Assembly (NCBI GenBank): GCA_905147135.1
Contig: LR990048.1
Coordinates: forward strand, 15,918,563-15,982,562
Length of the DNA: 64,000 nt
Reading direction: 5' to 3'
DNA from: Blastobasis lacticolella
Taxonomy: Eukaryota > Arthropoda > Insecta > Lepidoptera > Blastobasidae
Shown here: positions 1 through 11,833 of the stretch, piece after piece
Layout of the letters: each line of letters opens with the position of its first letter
How positions within the stretch are numbered: position 1 is the first letter of the stretch
Program-made: the position numbers and the translations under genes
Notes under the pieces: generated by a model
The model's input: only the letters and a program-made list of their open reading frames with translations
Told to the model about the DNA's origin: nothing
The model's database searches: none

Positions 1-319
1 TTGAATAATACGTCGTTTAGTTGTCCATTTATATTAATGTACAATATGAATGTGCAGCTCTTTAGAAGCTTTGTAACTGTGTATTGGTTGCATCGTTAAT
101 AAAATCATTAAATTAGACTCTCTGAGAGTAGAGGCGATGTAATTGAGGCCACAAGAACTCTTAACTTATGATAAATATTCAATACAAAGATATATATGCA
201 GCTCTTTAGCAGCTCTATGACTGGATATTGGGTTACATCGTCAGTAAAACCGTAAAATGAACTTTTTGAAAGTAGTGGCGATGATGAGACACCTACTAGA
301 ATAGAATACAAGACAAAAC

Positions 320-654
320 TTTTTTTTTATGTTATACTGTAGGCAAACAGGCAAGCGGGCCACTTGCTGGAAAGTAGTCACCACTGCCTATAGACATTAG
401 CAACACCAAGAGCATCGCCAATGCGTTGCCCACCTCTATAACACGTTGCAAAAAGACAAATGCCGCTCCACTGCCAAAGCCACGGTTCCCCAAATCCCCA
501 CCCCATGGAGCACTGGAAACCTTACTCACCGGCAGAAACACAGCACTATTTAAAAGAGTATTGTTTTGCTGCGGTATTCTGTAAGGTGGAGGTACTTCCC
601 CAGTCGGGCGGCTCCAATTCGAACGGGATACCCCGCTATGCCCTACCTCTCTTA
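320..654 (-). mobile_element. Poly-A retroposon, family C, copy 1
   Basis: Read on the minus strand it begins TAAGAGAGGTAGGGCATAGC and ends in a run of A (T run at 320-328 on plus). It matches 39670-40010 and 47392-47733 over essentially its whole length with only scattered differences. It contains a B-box-like GTTCGAAT but no clear A box, so a SINE origin is plausible but not proven. It encodes no protein; open frames in it are shadows. Confidence 0.8.
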
Positions 655-1247
655 AAACTAAACAGAAAACACAAACAAAGCATTATATTACGTACTTACA
701 TTTATCGTATTTTACGAATTTTATAATGCCTTGTAGGCGTTGTGGGTGTTACATAAATGTGGATCGTTCGCTCGACTTATAAGGCGAAATTGGTCAAGTG
801 CAAGTAATTACTGCCATGTTAAAGCACGCCAGGGCAGGAACAAGCGGTTATTCCACCATCCTTCCTCTACATTCCTCTCGTATACCTTCGGATGCTGCAA
901 TGCGAGGGCAAAATGTTTTAATTCATATAATTTTCAACGTATTTATAACATACATAAGCGTGCGTTCTTAGAAAACGTTCAATGCTTAGTCGCAACTTTA
1001 ATTATAATATTTAAAACAAACAATGCCCGTCTATATGGCTGTGCGTTGGGTATAAATATTCTTGCCAATTTCAAGCTTTGTTTAATCAAGTCACAGTTTA
1101 CTATTTCTACTGAGAATATACTTCGAAGTACATTAAAGCTTCCAAGGAGATAATATATTTTTTTATTTTAGTCAGATTCGGACAAAGTCAGATTCTTGTC
1201 AGGTCAGGTTTGTACAGTCTAAATCTATGGTTCCTGATAGGCAATCA

Positions 1248-1540
1248 GCATTATTATCATCCGAGCGGCCAATCCCGGCTTCTGCCAGGGACCGCTTTCC
1301 TACTTTGTTTTCTCCACATTCGATCTTCGGCATCCTCACGTCGTAAGCCGTTGGCTATTATCCGACTCGGCGATGTCAATCCATTGTCTCTTGGGTCTAC
1401 CGCGGGACTTCTATCCTGATATAGCCATGTTTCGGCACCTATTTCTCACCTTTCCCGTGTCCCTGGGGCTTACGCAGCGCAGTCGGTGCCTCTTCGATCT
1501 TATCCGCGATCTCTCTCACTAATATGGGTCTTAAATAAGT
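1248..1540 (-). mobile_element. LINE 3' fragment (reverse transcriptase C-terminus), family W copy
   Basis: The minus strand reads as a decayed LINE ORF end with RWIDIAESDA and NGLRREDAED-like motifs. The same segment recurs at 15080-15240 and 20560-20845. ATT/CAT repeats at 1250-1260 resemble the ATG-rich tail of RTE-type elements. Frames are broken by stops, so this is a dead fragment. Confidence 0.6.
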
Positions 1541-1940
1541 TCACTGTCCACTATAAAGTGTACAGCAGCGTTATCTGCAACACTGCAATATCCATACAGA
1601 ACGCCACATCTACGATTATGGCAAACACCTTGCACTATTGTGGAGGAGAATCAAGTTAAGGACTGTTACTGTCTGTTAATGATTTAGAGGAAGTTTGGGT
1701 TTCCTGTATTTTTTGAAGGGATTCCGAGAATATTCGCACTATCGTGACAGGCGGTCTTTTGTTAAAAAATTGGCGCCGCAATGTACACTGAAATTCAAAT
1801 GCACATGTAAAGTAAGTGTAGGGCTTCGCTTGTGTTTTATTCATGTTTTAATTTACGGCTTTACGATGTAGGTTTAGGTAACTACGAATGTTTTTGGTAA
1901 CATCATAGACGATGAAGAAGCACACTCCGCGATGTAGGTC

Positions 1941-2336
1941 AACGGCGGTGACCTAATGGTCGGACTCGTAAGCAATAGATACCGGGTTCGATCCCCAGTG
2001 CCACAATTTTCTTTTTCTGAGTTATTAAAATAATTACATAAGGTTATTAAGCATTAAATACATGTCACGTTAAATTAATGCCAATATCATTAAATAATAA
2101 TTTCGTCAACACAATTTAATTCACAATAACGCTTCTTAAGTACATTAGTTGGACACTAACCGATACTCTTACGGTCAGGGAAAACATCGTGATGATACCC
2201 GCACATTCGGGCGACTGAATGTGTAGCCTTGATCCAATCTGGCAGATTTCCCTGTTAACAGGGTCACGGAGGTCAGATAGTAGTCGCTCCACTGTAATTG
2301 CCTGATCTTCCAAATCCTTGACCGTGGTCGAGGCTA
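1941..2336 (+). mobile_element. tRNA-derived SINE-B with an internal insertion
   Basis: The tRNA-like head (GGTGACCTAATGG, B box GGGTTCGATCC) is followed by the family body (ACTAACCGATACTCTTACGG, GTGATGATACCCGCACATTC). Compared with other copies, about 113 bp of AT-rich DNA (about 2025-2137) interrupts the unit between GAGTTA and GTACATTAG. The minus-strand frame here is a shadow. Confidence 0.75.
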
Positions 2337-3563
2337 CTATATAAATACTACTGTTAATGTGATTTTGGGCCTGAGACTTATCGCAAGTTTAAACACTTGA
2401 CACTGTTGATATAATCTGTTTGTTACAGAGAACGCTGTCTACGTGGTGGTCTATGAAGATCCTTGATGGTCTGCCTCTTAACATTAGTCACTTATCGACG
2501 AGTAGGAGTCGGTGCTACGATGTACTTAATCCTAACCTATAAAAACGCAACATGCGATGTATATCACATTATTGAATGATAGATACGATGCCAACGTGCA
2601 AAAAAAGCTATGATATTCCATTATATTATATCGGTTACCCAGCCCACTAATGGCCGACTTTGACATGTTTTTAAGAAGGTACGCTCGGCGACAAAAGTTT
2701 TAGGGTGCAGCCAAATCTTTCGTACGCAATGTTTTCATACGAAACAATTGACGACTTGCACCTGTGCGACGCAAGATTTGGAAGCACAAAACAAGCTTAT
2801 AAGTAGGATTAGAGAGGAGAATATTATAGTAAGCTTATGCTTTACTGCTTTAAGAACATTTTCAGCTTTTGCTATGCAGCTTCAGCTACATACAGGGTAT
2901 TTTGTGCATTGTTAGTGTGATTAAATAATTGTATTAACACCACAGTAACCACTACGTATTTCCTGTGCACAATAAAACGGTTAAATAAAAAAAAAAATTA
3001 GATAGCGAATGAATAAATTAATTAAGAATTATTATTGAAACTGAAAGTAGGGGCGATTAGCTCTCCCAAACTTCACCAACCCCTATTTATATCAAAAATA
3101 AAAACTTGTCAATTGCCAAAAAAACAACTTCCAATTCAAAATAGGTCAACTAAACTCGTAAATATATCACTACGACAATAACGCGACAAAAGTTGCGATA
3201 AATTATTCCTCGTCTGCCCACGACTGTACTCAGTAGTCAAGTTGGACTATAAAGTTACTTGACCACCGCCGCGAACAATATCCGCGTAGCTCTATCCGCC
3301 GGTATCGTGGGAAAACAATACTTCACTATGCAAATATTATTTGTAACGACGACATTGCGTAGTAACGAGACTAATACATCAATTTGAATTGATAATTTCC
3401 ATTCAACTTGTATGTGTTACAGGGTACTGGTTTTGTGAATAAGAATCTATTTTTAGTAACTATTTGTAAATTTTTTTACATAACCCTAACATGGGATAAT
3501 TCTATAGATATTTCCATTTCTGTAAATGTATATAAGTATTGTCTATGGGTATTTATATTTATG
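2337..3563. other. Intergenic, no supported feature
   Basis: No splice-flanked open frame or clear repeat was recognised. Short AT-rich and poly-A stretches occur, for example near 2990. Confidence 0.4.
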
Positions 3564-3781
3564 AGGATCTGAGTGGTTCAGTTGGTTATCCACCCTGGCG
3601 GCCGGTTTGCCACGTGGAGGCCCCGGTTTCGATTCCTATCCGGGCAAAAAGTTAAATAATGTATTTTAATATCTGTTACGGGTACTATATAAATAGTTTC
3701 AGTTTTTTTGCACCCATAACACAATATTTGCTTACTTTGTGGCTAGATGGGGCTGTGTGAATTGTCAAAGTATATTTTTTT
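3564..3781 (+). mobile_element. tRNA-derived SINE-A
   Basis: The head reads GATCTGAGTGGTTCAGTTGG with a B-box-like GGTTTCGATTCC. The body has CTGTTACGGGTACTATATAA and the characteristic end TTTGTGGCTAGATGGGGCTG. It is a diverged full-length copy. Confidence 0.8.
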
Positions 3782-3953
3782 CCAAGCATTTCTATAGGGA
3801 CATTCCACAAACTGTTGCGTACTCGCAACTCAGAATACGACGTCCCTCAAAATTGTCTCGAAACGAAAAGGATCTGCGTCACCAAAACGCGTCGTCTCGG
3901 TAAACTACGACTCCAGGAAACGTAATGAATCCTGTTCCTGTGAACTCTCATTT

Positions 3954-3981
3954 AAAGAAAGAAAGAAAGAAAGAAAGAAAA
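3954..3981. repeat. (GAAA)n microsatellite
   Basis: About seven GAAA units. They abut an A-rich stretch (ATATTTATTACAAAGGACG) that resembles the 3' end of a LINE in minus orientation, so the microsatellite probably grew from or next to a retroposon tail. Confidence 0.85.
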
Positions 3982-5082
3982 TATTTATTACAAAGGACGC
4001 CACGACATAATAATTTACATAGAACACAAAAAAAAAGAGTACATAAAACACGGAGACAATTATAGGGTTCCCAGTGGCATTTCAGAAATTTTAGACTCAG
4101 AGGTTTTCGAGGAGGCAGTTGTGCGCTGGCGCGCGAGGGCCCGCGGGGCCTTAACCATGATCCAACACCGTGTGTTCTATCATTGCGTGTGAAATATTAC
4201 GATTATCTAAATTTCAAACAATTTGTATGATTATGATTCACTTTTTTATTGAACTATGATTTATGGCAACGGAAGCACACTTAATTTTCATTAGGTTGAT
4301 ATACTTTAATTTACCATCGAAACATGTCTTTTGGACATGATATGCATACAGATCGGCTTTGTAAAAATAGGTAGGTCTACGTCTAGAAGTCGTCATGGAA
4401 ATAATAGGTTTCCCCAAATTAATCACAAATTTACATGCTCCACATACGCTGTTGTCATGGTTATGGGCACTCGGCTGGCTTGTTACGGCATGTTGTGCGA
4501 ATTACGTATGTCCATGGTACAGTCGGCTGCGCAGCTGACGTATGGTTCGGAGGTCAGTCAGTAAGAATATGTGATACGAACAACTCTGCTGATCTGTATC
4601 AATTGTGTTCGTGGTAATTTAGATTGTATAGTACTGAATACATTGTAAATAACCAAATTACAGACACATCTGTTTTTTGTTGGAAGTTAAAACTATGCAT
4701 TTTTAAGGATCTGCCGTAAACAGTACGATATCAAATAACTTTTAGACTATTGACTATCTTTTTCGTATAAATAATTAATTCATATTTAATTTATTGCCCT
4801 TCAGAAACGAACCCAATGTTCGATTGTTGACCCCAGTAGAACAGTGGGTAACGCTCCGTTCGCAGGGATCGAGTAACCTGGATTCGGTTCCTTAGGTTGT
4901 CTGGGTGGGAGCGCCTACGAAACAACTATTTAATAGTGGTATGTGAAGTTGGAATCTATATTTAAGTTTTATAATGTCATGTAATTATAAAATTACTATG
5001 CGAACAGTAGTCACGTAGACGTATTTTACTGCACACCAATATTAGTAATAATATTATTTTTTCTGTGACACCAATAACTTAC
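3982..5082. other. Intergenic, no supported gene
   Basis: Open frames at 4238-4426 and 4331-4617 have no recognisable domain and no convincing splice pair. The stretch 4840-4915 has a weak tRNA/SINE-like look (TGGGTAACGCTCCGTTCGCA) but does not fold into a clear tRNA. Confidence 0.35.
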
Positions 5083-5240
5083 CGAAACAGTTTTCCGGGT
5101 TGAGTGTACCACGGTTGCCCACAAGATTCGAGAATTAACATACGAACAGGAGTTAACAAAGAAGTCCAATTAACCGTACTCGGCGGACTTTCTTCACGTC
5201 CGCACCTCTGAGTCAGTTCAACAAAGGCCTGGTTGCCAAC
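5083..5240 (-). CDS. Candidate internal exon, possibly exon 2 of the GH18-like gene
   Basis: On the minus strand a good acceptor (AAGCCCCCAG, then GTTGGC) and a near-perfect donor (TTTCG then GTAAGTT) bound a 158-nt open segment. It encodes VGNQAFVELTQRCG through WYTQPGKLF plus two bases. The entry phase is 0, which matches the phase-0 donor of the exon at 9315-9554 on the same strand, so the two could be spliced across an intron of about 4.1 kb. The encoded segment has no motif that I can assign, and a further exon is required (phase 2 exit) but was not found. The strong splice sites favour a real exon; its membership in the GH18-like gene is inference. Confidence 0.35.
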
Positions 5241-5258
5241 CTGGGGGCTTATTCTACT

Positions 5259-6063
5259 ATCATAATAATAAACCGTTGTTTCAGGCATTAAGTATTAATG
5301 TTTAAAACAATGCTTACAAACCCATATTTTAAAAGTATTATCTTAAAATCATTAGCGTTAGTTTTTATATTAATATACAAGTTCAAAAGAGACGGTTGCG
5401 ACGAAACCGTACTCTTGGTTTAGAAGAGATCCTCACGAACTAGAATGTAGCGAAATGCACCGAACTACTCAATATTACAAAACTGTGTCATAATGTGTGT
5501 CAGTGTTTAACTAAATTCCATACTGCTTAAACTCGTTGTCTTTTAAAAGAAAATTGTATTTATGGTTATCTGAACATAATTTCTATAGTTTAACGGATTT
5601 TTAAAATTACAATGTTAAATTTTGACTAATGATATTACTTTTGACTGTATGTAATTTTTGCATGCCTTTCAATATTGTAGCGAAACATTGTCAACTTCCT
5701 GGCCATGTTTTTTGGAAAATAAAAAATTATGAATTTAACCAATTATAATTTTTAACTAAACATGCATCGCTTTCTCACGATATAGTGAAAAACAAAAACG
5801 ATAATCTAGTTCCGACTGCGTTTTAGTTAGTAGAATAAGGCCCTTGCGGCCGCATGGACAGAGTCCGCGCCTCATTTGGCACTTTTGTTCGCGTTGCCAC
5901 ATATAGTGAAACGAGATCGAGAGTAACATTATGGAGCGCTAAGTAGTAAAACTCGGTGTATGTTTCACTATAGCTCAAAGGTGTGAAACTAGATTGTGGA
6001 GAAATTAGCGTTTATATACAGAGCGCTTTTGGTACGTTGCAGAAATTCTGGTCGTATCGTCGT
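5259..6063. other. Intergenic, AT-rich, no supported feature
   Basis: Nothing recognised. TATAGTGAAA occurs several times between 5780 and 5970 (near 5784, 5903 and, inverted, near 5968), possibly remnants of one repeat. Confidence 0.3.
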
Positions 6064-6279
6064 CAGTTGGTTCACATGCCGGTCTGCCTCGCAGAGGTAA
6101 TGGTTCGATGCCCGGCCGAGCAGAAATTGAATTTATGCATTTTAATTTCGTCGGGTCTGGGTGTTATATATAAAGTATATAGGTAGTTTATCTGTTGTCT
6201 ATAGCACCCAAAGCACAAGCTTTGTTTACTTTGGGGCCATCTCTCTGTGTGAATTGTCCAAGCATATTTATTAATTATT
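6064..6279 (+). mobile_element. tRNA-derived SINE-A, 5' end lost
   Basis: Starts within the head at CAGTTGGTTCACATGCCGG and runs through GTCGGGTCTGGGTGTTATAT to the family end (GTGTGAATTGTCCAAGCATA). Open frames across it are shadows. Confidence 0.8.
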
Positions 6280-6354
6280 CATTTACTATTTTATTGCATA
6301 ATATATGTTTATCATTATCCTATTGACTGGATAAAGTTAGGGTTTAGTTTTGGG

Positions 6355-6465
6355 TCAATGGGCTCCCTTTTTCCGCACTTGAACCGTAATTCGGCGCTTT
6401 GTACATATGTTAGTCGTGCTAATTTAGCCAGCCTAGCTCTCTCCAAAAGTAAATGTCGATATTAT
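6355..6465 (-). mobile_element. 3' end of an RNase H-bearing LINE
   Basis: The plus strand reads GGGCTCCCTTTTTCCGCACT, then AATTCGGCGCTTTGTACATA, then TAGCCAGCCTAGCTC. This parallels 63409-63490, the 3' untranslated region and ORF end of the LINE at the right edge. It is therefore a short 3' fragment of the same element, minus strand. Confidence 0.65.
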
Positions 6466-7872
6466 ATCAAAGCATGCTGCACTCTCTCGTATCGCATTCG
6501 AACAATAGCCCGATAGAAAGATGGCAAACAAAGCGCTTGCGTATATGCCTCATCTAACGATAAGCAGGTGGATACCATACACAGTTTACTGACGTTTGCA
6601 ACCGAAAGTTATTTTAGAATTTTGGCATACATTTTTGAAAGTAGGTTATTTAATCTGCAAGTAAGCTTCTTAAAGGTAAGTGAACGTGTAATGACCTTAA
6701 TATTATAGCAAGGATTTGTTTGTTGTAATATCCTTCTACACTTCTACTTTTTTTTATTCTGTTAATTGTAAGTAAGCTTTAGTAGTACAAAAACTTCAAT
6801 GTACCTATGTATTGCCTGCAATGTCCGTCTTATTTGTTTCAAAAATATTATTCTCAGCCAACAAACAGCCATAGGTGGGCATAATTTTACTAGCGTACAA
6901 AAAATATTTGCCTTTTTAAACAGACTTCAAAAAAGAGGTTCTCAATTTGGTTGACTTTTTTTATATTGTATACACGGACACGCAGTAATTTAACATATTT
7001 CGGAATTGCATTGCAATTTCACCTTCTGAATGACGAGTTCATTGGTGTTAAATAAAGAAATGGACATTGACATTAATTATTTTTAAGTTTAACGTGTCAG
7101 CGGCGTTCGTCGGTCCTCATCACCCGTTGACTTTTGGACTTATATGGAGGAGCGGCAATTTCATTATTATGCAATTTATTGATTCGATGAGAGTAAAAAC
7201 CCTTTATGATTTCGCTTTGCCGCCACTGGATAAAGGTTCACCCATAGAATGCAATTACGCGACCTTCGCAAGTTTTCGTTAAATATACTGCGCGAAATAT
7301 AGAATGATCGTTTGAAAAAATTGTTCTACAACTGTATTTAATTGATTGTAAGGTTGATAGATTGTAAGGTATAAATACCTATAGGTATATATAATAGGTA
7401 TAGGATTTATAGGTAGTTTTAGTATGTAACTATATATTGTATAATTGTAATTTAAATTGTAAATAAATTAAATAATAAAATAATAATAGATGGTGTTGAT
7501 TAGGCACAATTCTCAAAAATAAATCAAAACGAGACTGTTAGATATATAAAAATGTAAAAAAAATCATTTTGCACTTTCTTCGGTTACCAAATTCAATACT
7601 TGCGAATTCTGTCTAAGCAGCACCATCTAGTGAGGCAGGCCGAACTAAATTTTTTACTATTTAATTAGGTTCTATTAGGATTAGGACGAGGCCTAGTGCC
7701 AGATAGACTGACATGCTAATTACAGTTTGAAACAATTTTAATGTGCATTCGTAGAATTTAAATTAAATCCTACGAACCTACCAAAATATATCGAATTTTA
7801 CTTATAAAAACAAATTGTGGTTAGTAAAACAACAGCTTTGGTAGTGCAATTCTCAGGAACAGTGTAATGTTG
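6466..7872. other. Intergenic, AT-rich, no supported gene
   Basis: The 71-residue frame at 7067-7282 has no domain or splice support. TAGGTATA-type low-complexity sequence lies at 7365-7420. Confidence 0.35.
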
Positions 7873-8046
7873 ATATATGTATGTATGTAAACTCTTTATT
7901 GCAATTAAAAAGAAATACAGTAGGTAGAAAAATATCATTTTACAAAGCAAAGGCGGGCTTATCCCACAATGGGATTTCTTCCAGCCAACCTTAGACCCTC
8001 TGAAAGGAGATCTAAAGAGATATATCGTACAATTTAGGAATGTCAC
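7873..8046 (-). mobile_element. LINE 3' untranslated region (CR1/Jockey-type)
   Basis: The minus strand ends AATAAAGAGTTTACATACAT and contains GGAAGAAATCCCATTGTGGG. The same block occurs, rearranged, at about 33135-33225. Related sequence is at 35890-36040. It is a 5'-truncated insertion with no coding capacity. Confidence 0.65.
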
Positions 8047-8375
8047 TTGTAATGGAAGATGTAATAGAAGAAATGTATATCTAGTTGTTTTTACAACTAT
8101 TCCAACGCCCAGCTACACAGACTTAGTATTACAAAATTAAGGTCAGCTACCCATTCAACTTTCATTGTCCGTAAATCAGTAAATGGAACGCACATTATAC
8201 CTAATTACGTACGCTGTTATACACGAAAAGTGCCTCAAATTTAACAAGTGACTTCTCACAGGGGTTTCCCGAGCCTTGCATTCGGTTGTCTAAGGTTTGA
8301 CGAAATATATGCTACGTTGTAACAATACTGGTTACGGAACAATAAATCATTATAGGACTAACTTTATATTATATC

Positions 8376-8475
8376 ATTTGGTGGACAAAGAGACAAGCGG
8401 GTCACCTGGAAAGTGGTCACCGTCGCGTGTTGCATTATAGCAACAGCAGTGTCCGATACAAATACGTTGTCGTCC
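8376..8475 (-). repeat. Degenerate tail of a family C/E retroposon
   Basis: Contains GACAAGCGGGTCACCTGGAA and GTGGTCACCG, the 3' domain shared by families C and E. The remainder of the element is absent. Confidence 0.5.
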
Positions 8476-8481
8476 TCTAAT

Positions 8482-8708
8482 GACGACCTGAGTGGTTCAG
8501 TTGGTTAACATTGGTCTGCCACGCAGAGGTCCCGGGTTTCATTCCCGGCAGAGCAGAAATTGAAATGATGAATTTAAATGTATAATAATTTATGTATAAC
8601 AAGCATGTATTTAAAAAGTATATAAGTAGTTTATCAGTTATCTCGTATCCGTAACACAAGATTGCTTACTTTGGGGCTTAAATTGTTCAAGCATATTTAT
8701 TTATTTTA
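8482..8708 (+). mobile_element. tRNA-derived SINE-A
   Basis: GACGACCTGAGTGGTTCAG head, B box GGGTTTCATTCCC, body AAATTGAAATGATGAATTT, end ACTTTGGGGCTTAAATTGTT. Near full length with a small deletion at the 3' end. Confidence 0.85.
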
Positions 8709-9314
8709 TGGTCAATTAAGGAGGATTGAGGATTGAGGATTGAGGATCTTGGAGGATCCCCTGTCAAATTCAAAAGGAAACACGTTTCACATCCGAACAT
8801 TATGTACGAGCGAGCAACATTTTTTCAAACCGTTGCTTGGGATACTTAGGCACTAGCTACTACAAAGTACTTTACTTTAGAATATAAATATTTCCAATTA
8901 AGTATTGATATTCTTTTAGATACACTAATATGGACCGTAGTATGTCAAGTATGGTAGATCTAGATTTATGATTCTATGTGACCTACTTGTGTGACTATGA
9001 AATTAACTTTTATATGAGTTACTTTCATAGTGAAGGTAAGTGACAGATATTTTAGAAAGACTAATGACTCTTTTCACATTTCCCTAAGTTCTAAGGGACT
9101 CCTAGCACTTTTAAGTGAGAGGTTTTTCATATTAACCCGTTCCTTAAATGATTCTTGTAACCCCTACAAATCCCTTAAAACCGTTGATGATGAAATCGTG
9201 TATAAGTAAATAAAATATAGACATTCAAAAGTTTTTCTAACGGATTTCTGAACGTTACCATTGCTATTTCCACATTTCGCTGCTGTGAGATTCAAAATGA
9301 AAACCAAATCCTAC
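8709..9314. other. Intron or intergenic, no supported feature
   Basis: A short GAGGATT triplication lies at 8721-8745. If the exons at 5083-5240 and 9315-9554 belong to one gene, this stretch is intronic. Confidence 0.3.
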
Positions 9315-9554
9315 CTTATCGGCCTCGGAGACCCTCAGCACAATCTTGATCCTCGGATTACTCTTCCGCCACTCCTTGAGCTGCGCGTCCAACTTTTCGC
9401 CCCTAGCGTCTCCCGTGTACACGAGGTGTGAGCACTCTTGATAGTTGGCACCTTTAGCCGCGTAGCAGACCAGGCGGGCGGCGCCGGCGCCGGCCGACCT
9501 AGCGGGCGCGGATAGTACCGCCAACGCGGTCACAAAGACAACCCAACTCCACAT
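9315..9554 (-). CDS. First coding exon of a secreted GH18 chitinase-like protein
   Basis: The exon encodes 80 residues and ends at a donor (GATAAG then GTAGGA) in phase 0. Residues 1 to about 20 (MWSWVVFVTALAVLSAPARS) form a clear signal peptide, so the product is secreted. The following residues ARLVCYAAKG, CSHLVYTGDA and SNPRIKIVLRV line up with the start of glycoside hydrolase family 18 proteins: strand beta-1 with VCYY, then C-T/S-H-L-V-Y, then L-x-x-x-N-P-x-L-K-x-L-x-S-V-G-G. Family members (chitinases, imaginal disc growth factors) hydrolyse chitin or act as growth-factor-like lectins. Two oddities are visible. The loop between VCY and CSH is about 15 residues shorter than usual, and the expected SVGG reads RVSE, which suggests a non-catalytic or decayed member. 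The catalytic DxxDxDxE exon was not found in the window. The reading frame itself is open and the upstream DNA is GC-rich, as for a promoter-proximal exon. Confidence 0.6.
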
Positions 9555-9589
9555 AATTAATATCTCATTTCAACTATTTAAAATGGTAG

Positions 9590-9800
9590 GATACGGTTTC
9601 GTTTTTGGTTTAAATTCGTTTTGCAAGCGCGCTGGTAGGTCGGGCTGCGCGGTCGGAGTGCCGTCGGCGGCCGCTGCGTGCGCGCAGGCGCCCCCGCCCT
9701 GCGCCCGGCAAGGCCACGCTCACCGGCTCTTTAACTGGAGCGAAGGAGCTTGTCCACGGCGGAAAGCTGAGGATTACGAGTGGCGTGGGTGGCTGTCGCG
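9590..9800 (-). promoter_or_regulatory. GC-rich 5' flank of the GH18-like gene
   Basis: This 200-bp stretch just upstream of the start codon is much richer in G, C and CpG than the surrounding DNA. That fits a promoter or 5' untranslated region. The plus-strand open frame 9583-9906 within it is a consequence of the base composition. No TATA box is evident. Confidence 0.3.
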
Positions 9801-11307
9801 CTGCGTTGATGGATTGGTAAGAAAGTCTGTCTTATTTGAATGCCTTAGCTTTGGGCTGAGGAGATTAAGGCGATCGGGTAATTGGGTAATTAGTTGCAGG
9901 TTGTGACCCTGTAATGATGAATATACTTTGCTTATGAAAATTCAGACTGCTTAGTAATCAACGCATTCGTTTCGTAAAATTCTTCAAATCATTTTCAAAC
10001 TCGATTCACCATAAGTCTGATATGCTGTGTGCCAATCGCTTCAACAATATTTTTCAAGCCAGTCAAATTCTTTGTTATTACTTTTGTGACGGAAAAAAGA
10101 CATGGCAAAAGTTGCCATACAGAGATTTTTTATTTTTTTTAAAAGCGATTCGGACTGAGCGTGGTCATGGCGTGGTCCTATTATAAGCCTGTAACTTTCT
10201 TATAATCTGTGCCCGTGTTTCGTAACGTTCAGACTTTTTGGTGGGATTTGTGAAGTGAAGTTATGGCTTTTTATTGTAAATTTCGGATTTTGATTCACGT
10301 CAGTGACTAGTACTTAGTAGGAAATACCTGTGGAAATGATGCAGAAATGCAATTAAAATCACTGAACTTTCGGGTTGCTCCAAGAAGTCACAATAGAACC
10401 TACCATAATGATATGTGTAATGATACTATCGCGCTATTGTGGGGCAGTAGGTACCACTGAAGACATGGCTACGGCCTTAAAATAAACGTCATAGAACATT
10501 ATTTTTGAGCAGAGTCCCTGAAGCTGAGACTTAAACTAATGAATAACGGATCATAACTGAAGAGGTAGCACATGCTAGATCATTTTCCAAAACAATTCGA
10601 ACAATAATGTTAATTAGGTCCGTTAGAATTTTAATTTTATGTGAATTTAACAGTCGCTTTAACAACTTTTTTAGATTTGATGTGTGTATATGTGGCTTTG
10701 TGTATATGTCTGTAGAATCGCAGCTCCCGAACGGATGGACCGATTTGAATGCGGTTTTCTCTATTTGACAGCCAGTTTAATCGACATGATTCTTAACTTT
10801 GTTTCACTCAATTCGATCCAGTACTTTAAAAAATATTTGAGTATTTGTAAAGTTGGACGTTTTCTGTCGATCAGGTTACCCTTTAAATAAAAAAAATGCA
10901 AAATGGAACTACGGAAATAACATTCGATATGTTAATTGAAATAACAACATCACTGCAACCCGATACTAAGCGCGACACGGCTTCACCTCACCGGTAACAC
11001 TTGCTATAGTTCGTATAATTAGGTATAGATAGATAAAGGTTTACGTAATAGTTACCTAGATCACTGAGAAGATCGATCGGGTTTGAAACACAGCCAGTGG
11101 GTCATAACAATAGTTATGTTATGGCTAACGTTACGTAAGTATTATCTATATTTACATAGATATCTAAAGATCGACTGGTCGCGTGGTGGCCAGTACAGTA
11201 GATTAATGCCTTAATATATTGATACCATTCTACAGGAATAATACAAATTCTCTTGTATTCGGGACATTCCAAACAAAACATTTAAAATGGTTTTTTTACC
11301 GTTTTAT
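9801..11307. other. Intergenic with a degraded transposon end
   Basis: At about 10690-10780 the sequence CCCGAACGGATGGACCGATT is the widespread insect TE 3' domain (compare CCGTTCGGAAACTACGACG near 22630). Otherwise nothing is supported. Confidence 0.35.
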
Positions 11308-11640
11308 ACGGTAAGTGTAGCGTAAAGAGATACCGGGTTCGTATCCCACTGCGGCCATGTACCAATGACTCTTTCCTGCTTTATGTACATTAGTTGAATG
11401 CTAACCGATGCACTTACGGTAAGGGAAAAACATCGTGATGAAACCTGCATATTCGGGCGTCTGCATGTGTAACCATGATCCAATCTGGTCAGGTTCCCCT
11501 GGTAGCAGGGTCACGGAAGTTAGATGGCAGTCGCTCCACTGTAATTATCTGATCTGCCAAATCCTGGATCATGGTCAAGGCAGGCCCTGGGCCCTCGTGC
11601 GCGAGAGCACAACCGGGACATTAACGCCAAGATTATTATA
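11308..11640 (+). mobile_element. tRNA-derived SINE-B
   Basis: The head is eroded, but ATACCGGGTTCGTATCCCAC (B box), GTACATTAGTTGAATGCTAA, GTGATGAAACCTGCATATTC and the terminal GAGAGCACAACCGGGACATT are all present in family order. Confidence 0.85.
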
Positions 11641-11833
11641 TTTTTTATTCGCGGTTTTATACCTATAGTTCGTTCCAAATGGATTGGCAATAGCAGACAT
11701 TCTAGATATCTCGGTCAGAACTAATTTGTAAGCGGTTACAGTGATACCTGTGTCTTGAAATAGTCGTATTTGTAATAATTTAACGAAATAAAAAAGTTTA
11801 GAACGGTTTTCATGTACCTACCTAACAGACATG

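Noticed and set aside
740..1153. 137-codon open frame on the plus strand
   Set aside because: No domain, signal peptide or splice sites; composition like the surrounding DNA.
2025..2137. TTAA-type insertion in the SINE-B at 1941
   Set aside because: An insertion is clear, but the flanks do not give an exact TTAA duplication.
9583..9906. 107-codon plus-strand frame
   Set aside because: It is antisense to the GC-rich upstream region of the GH18-like exon; low stop density from GC content explains it.
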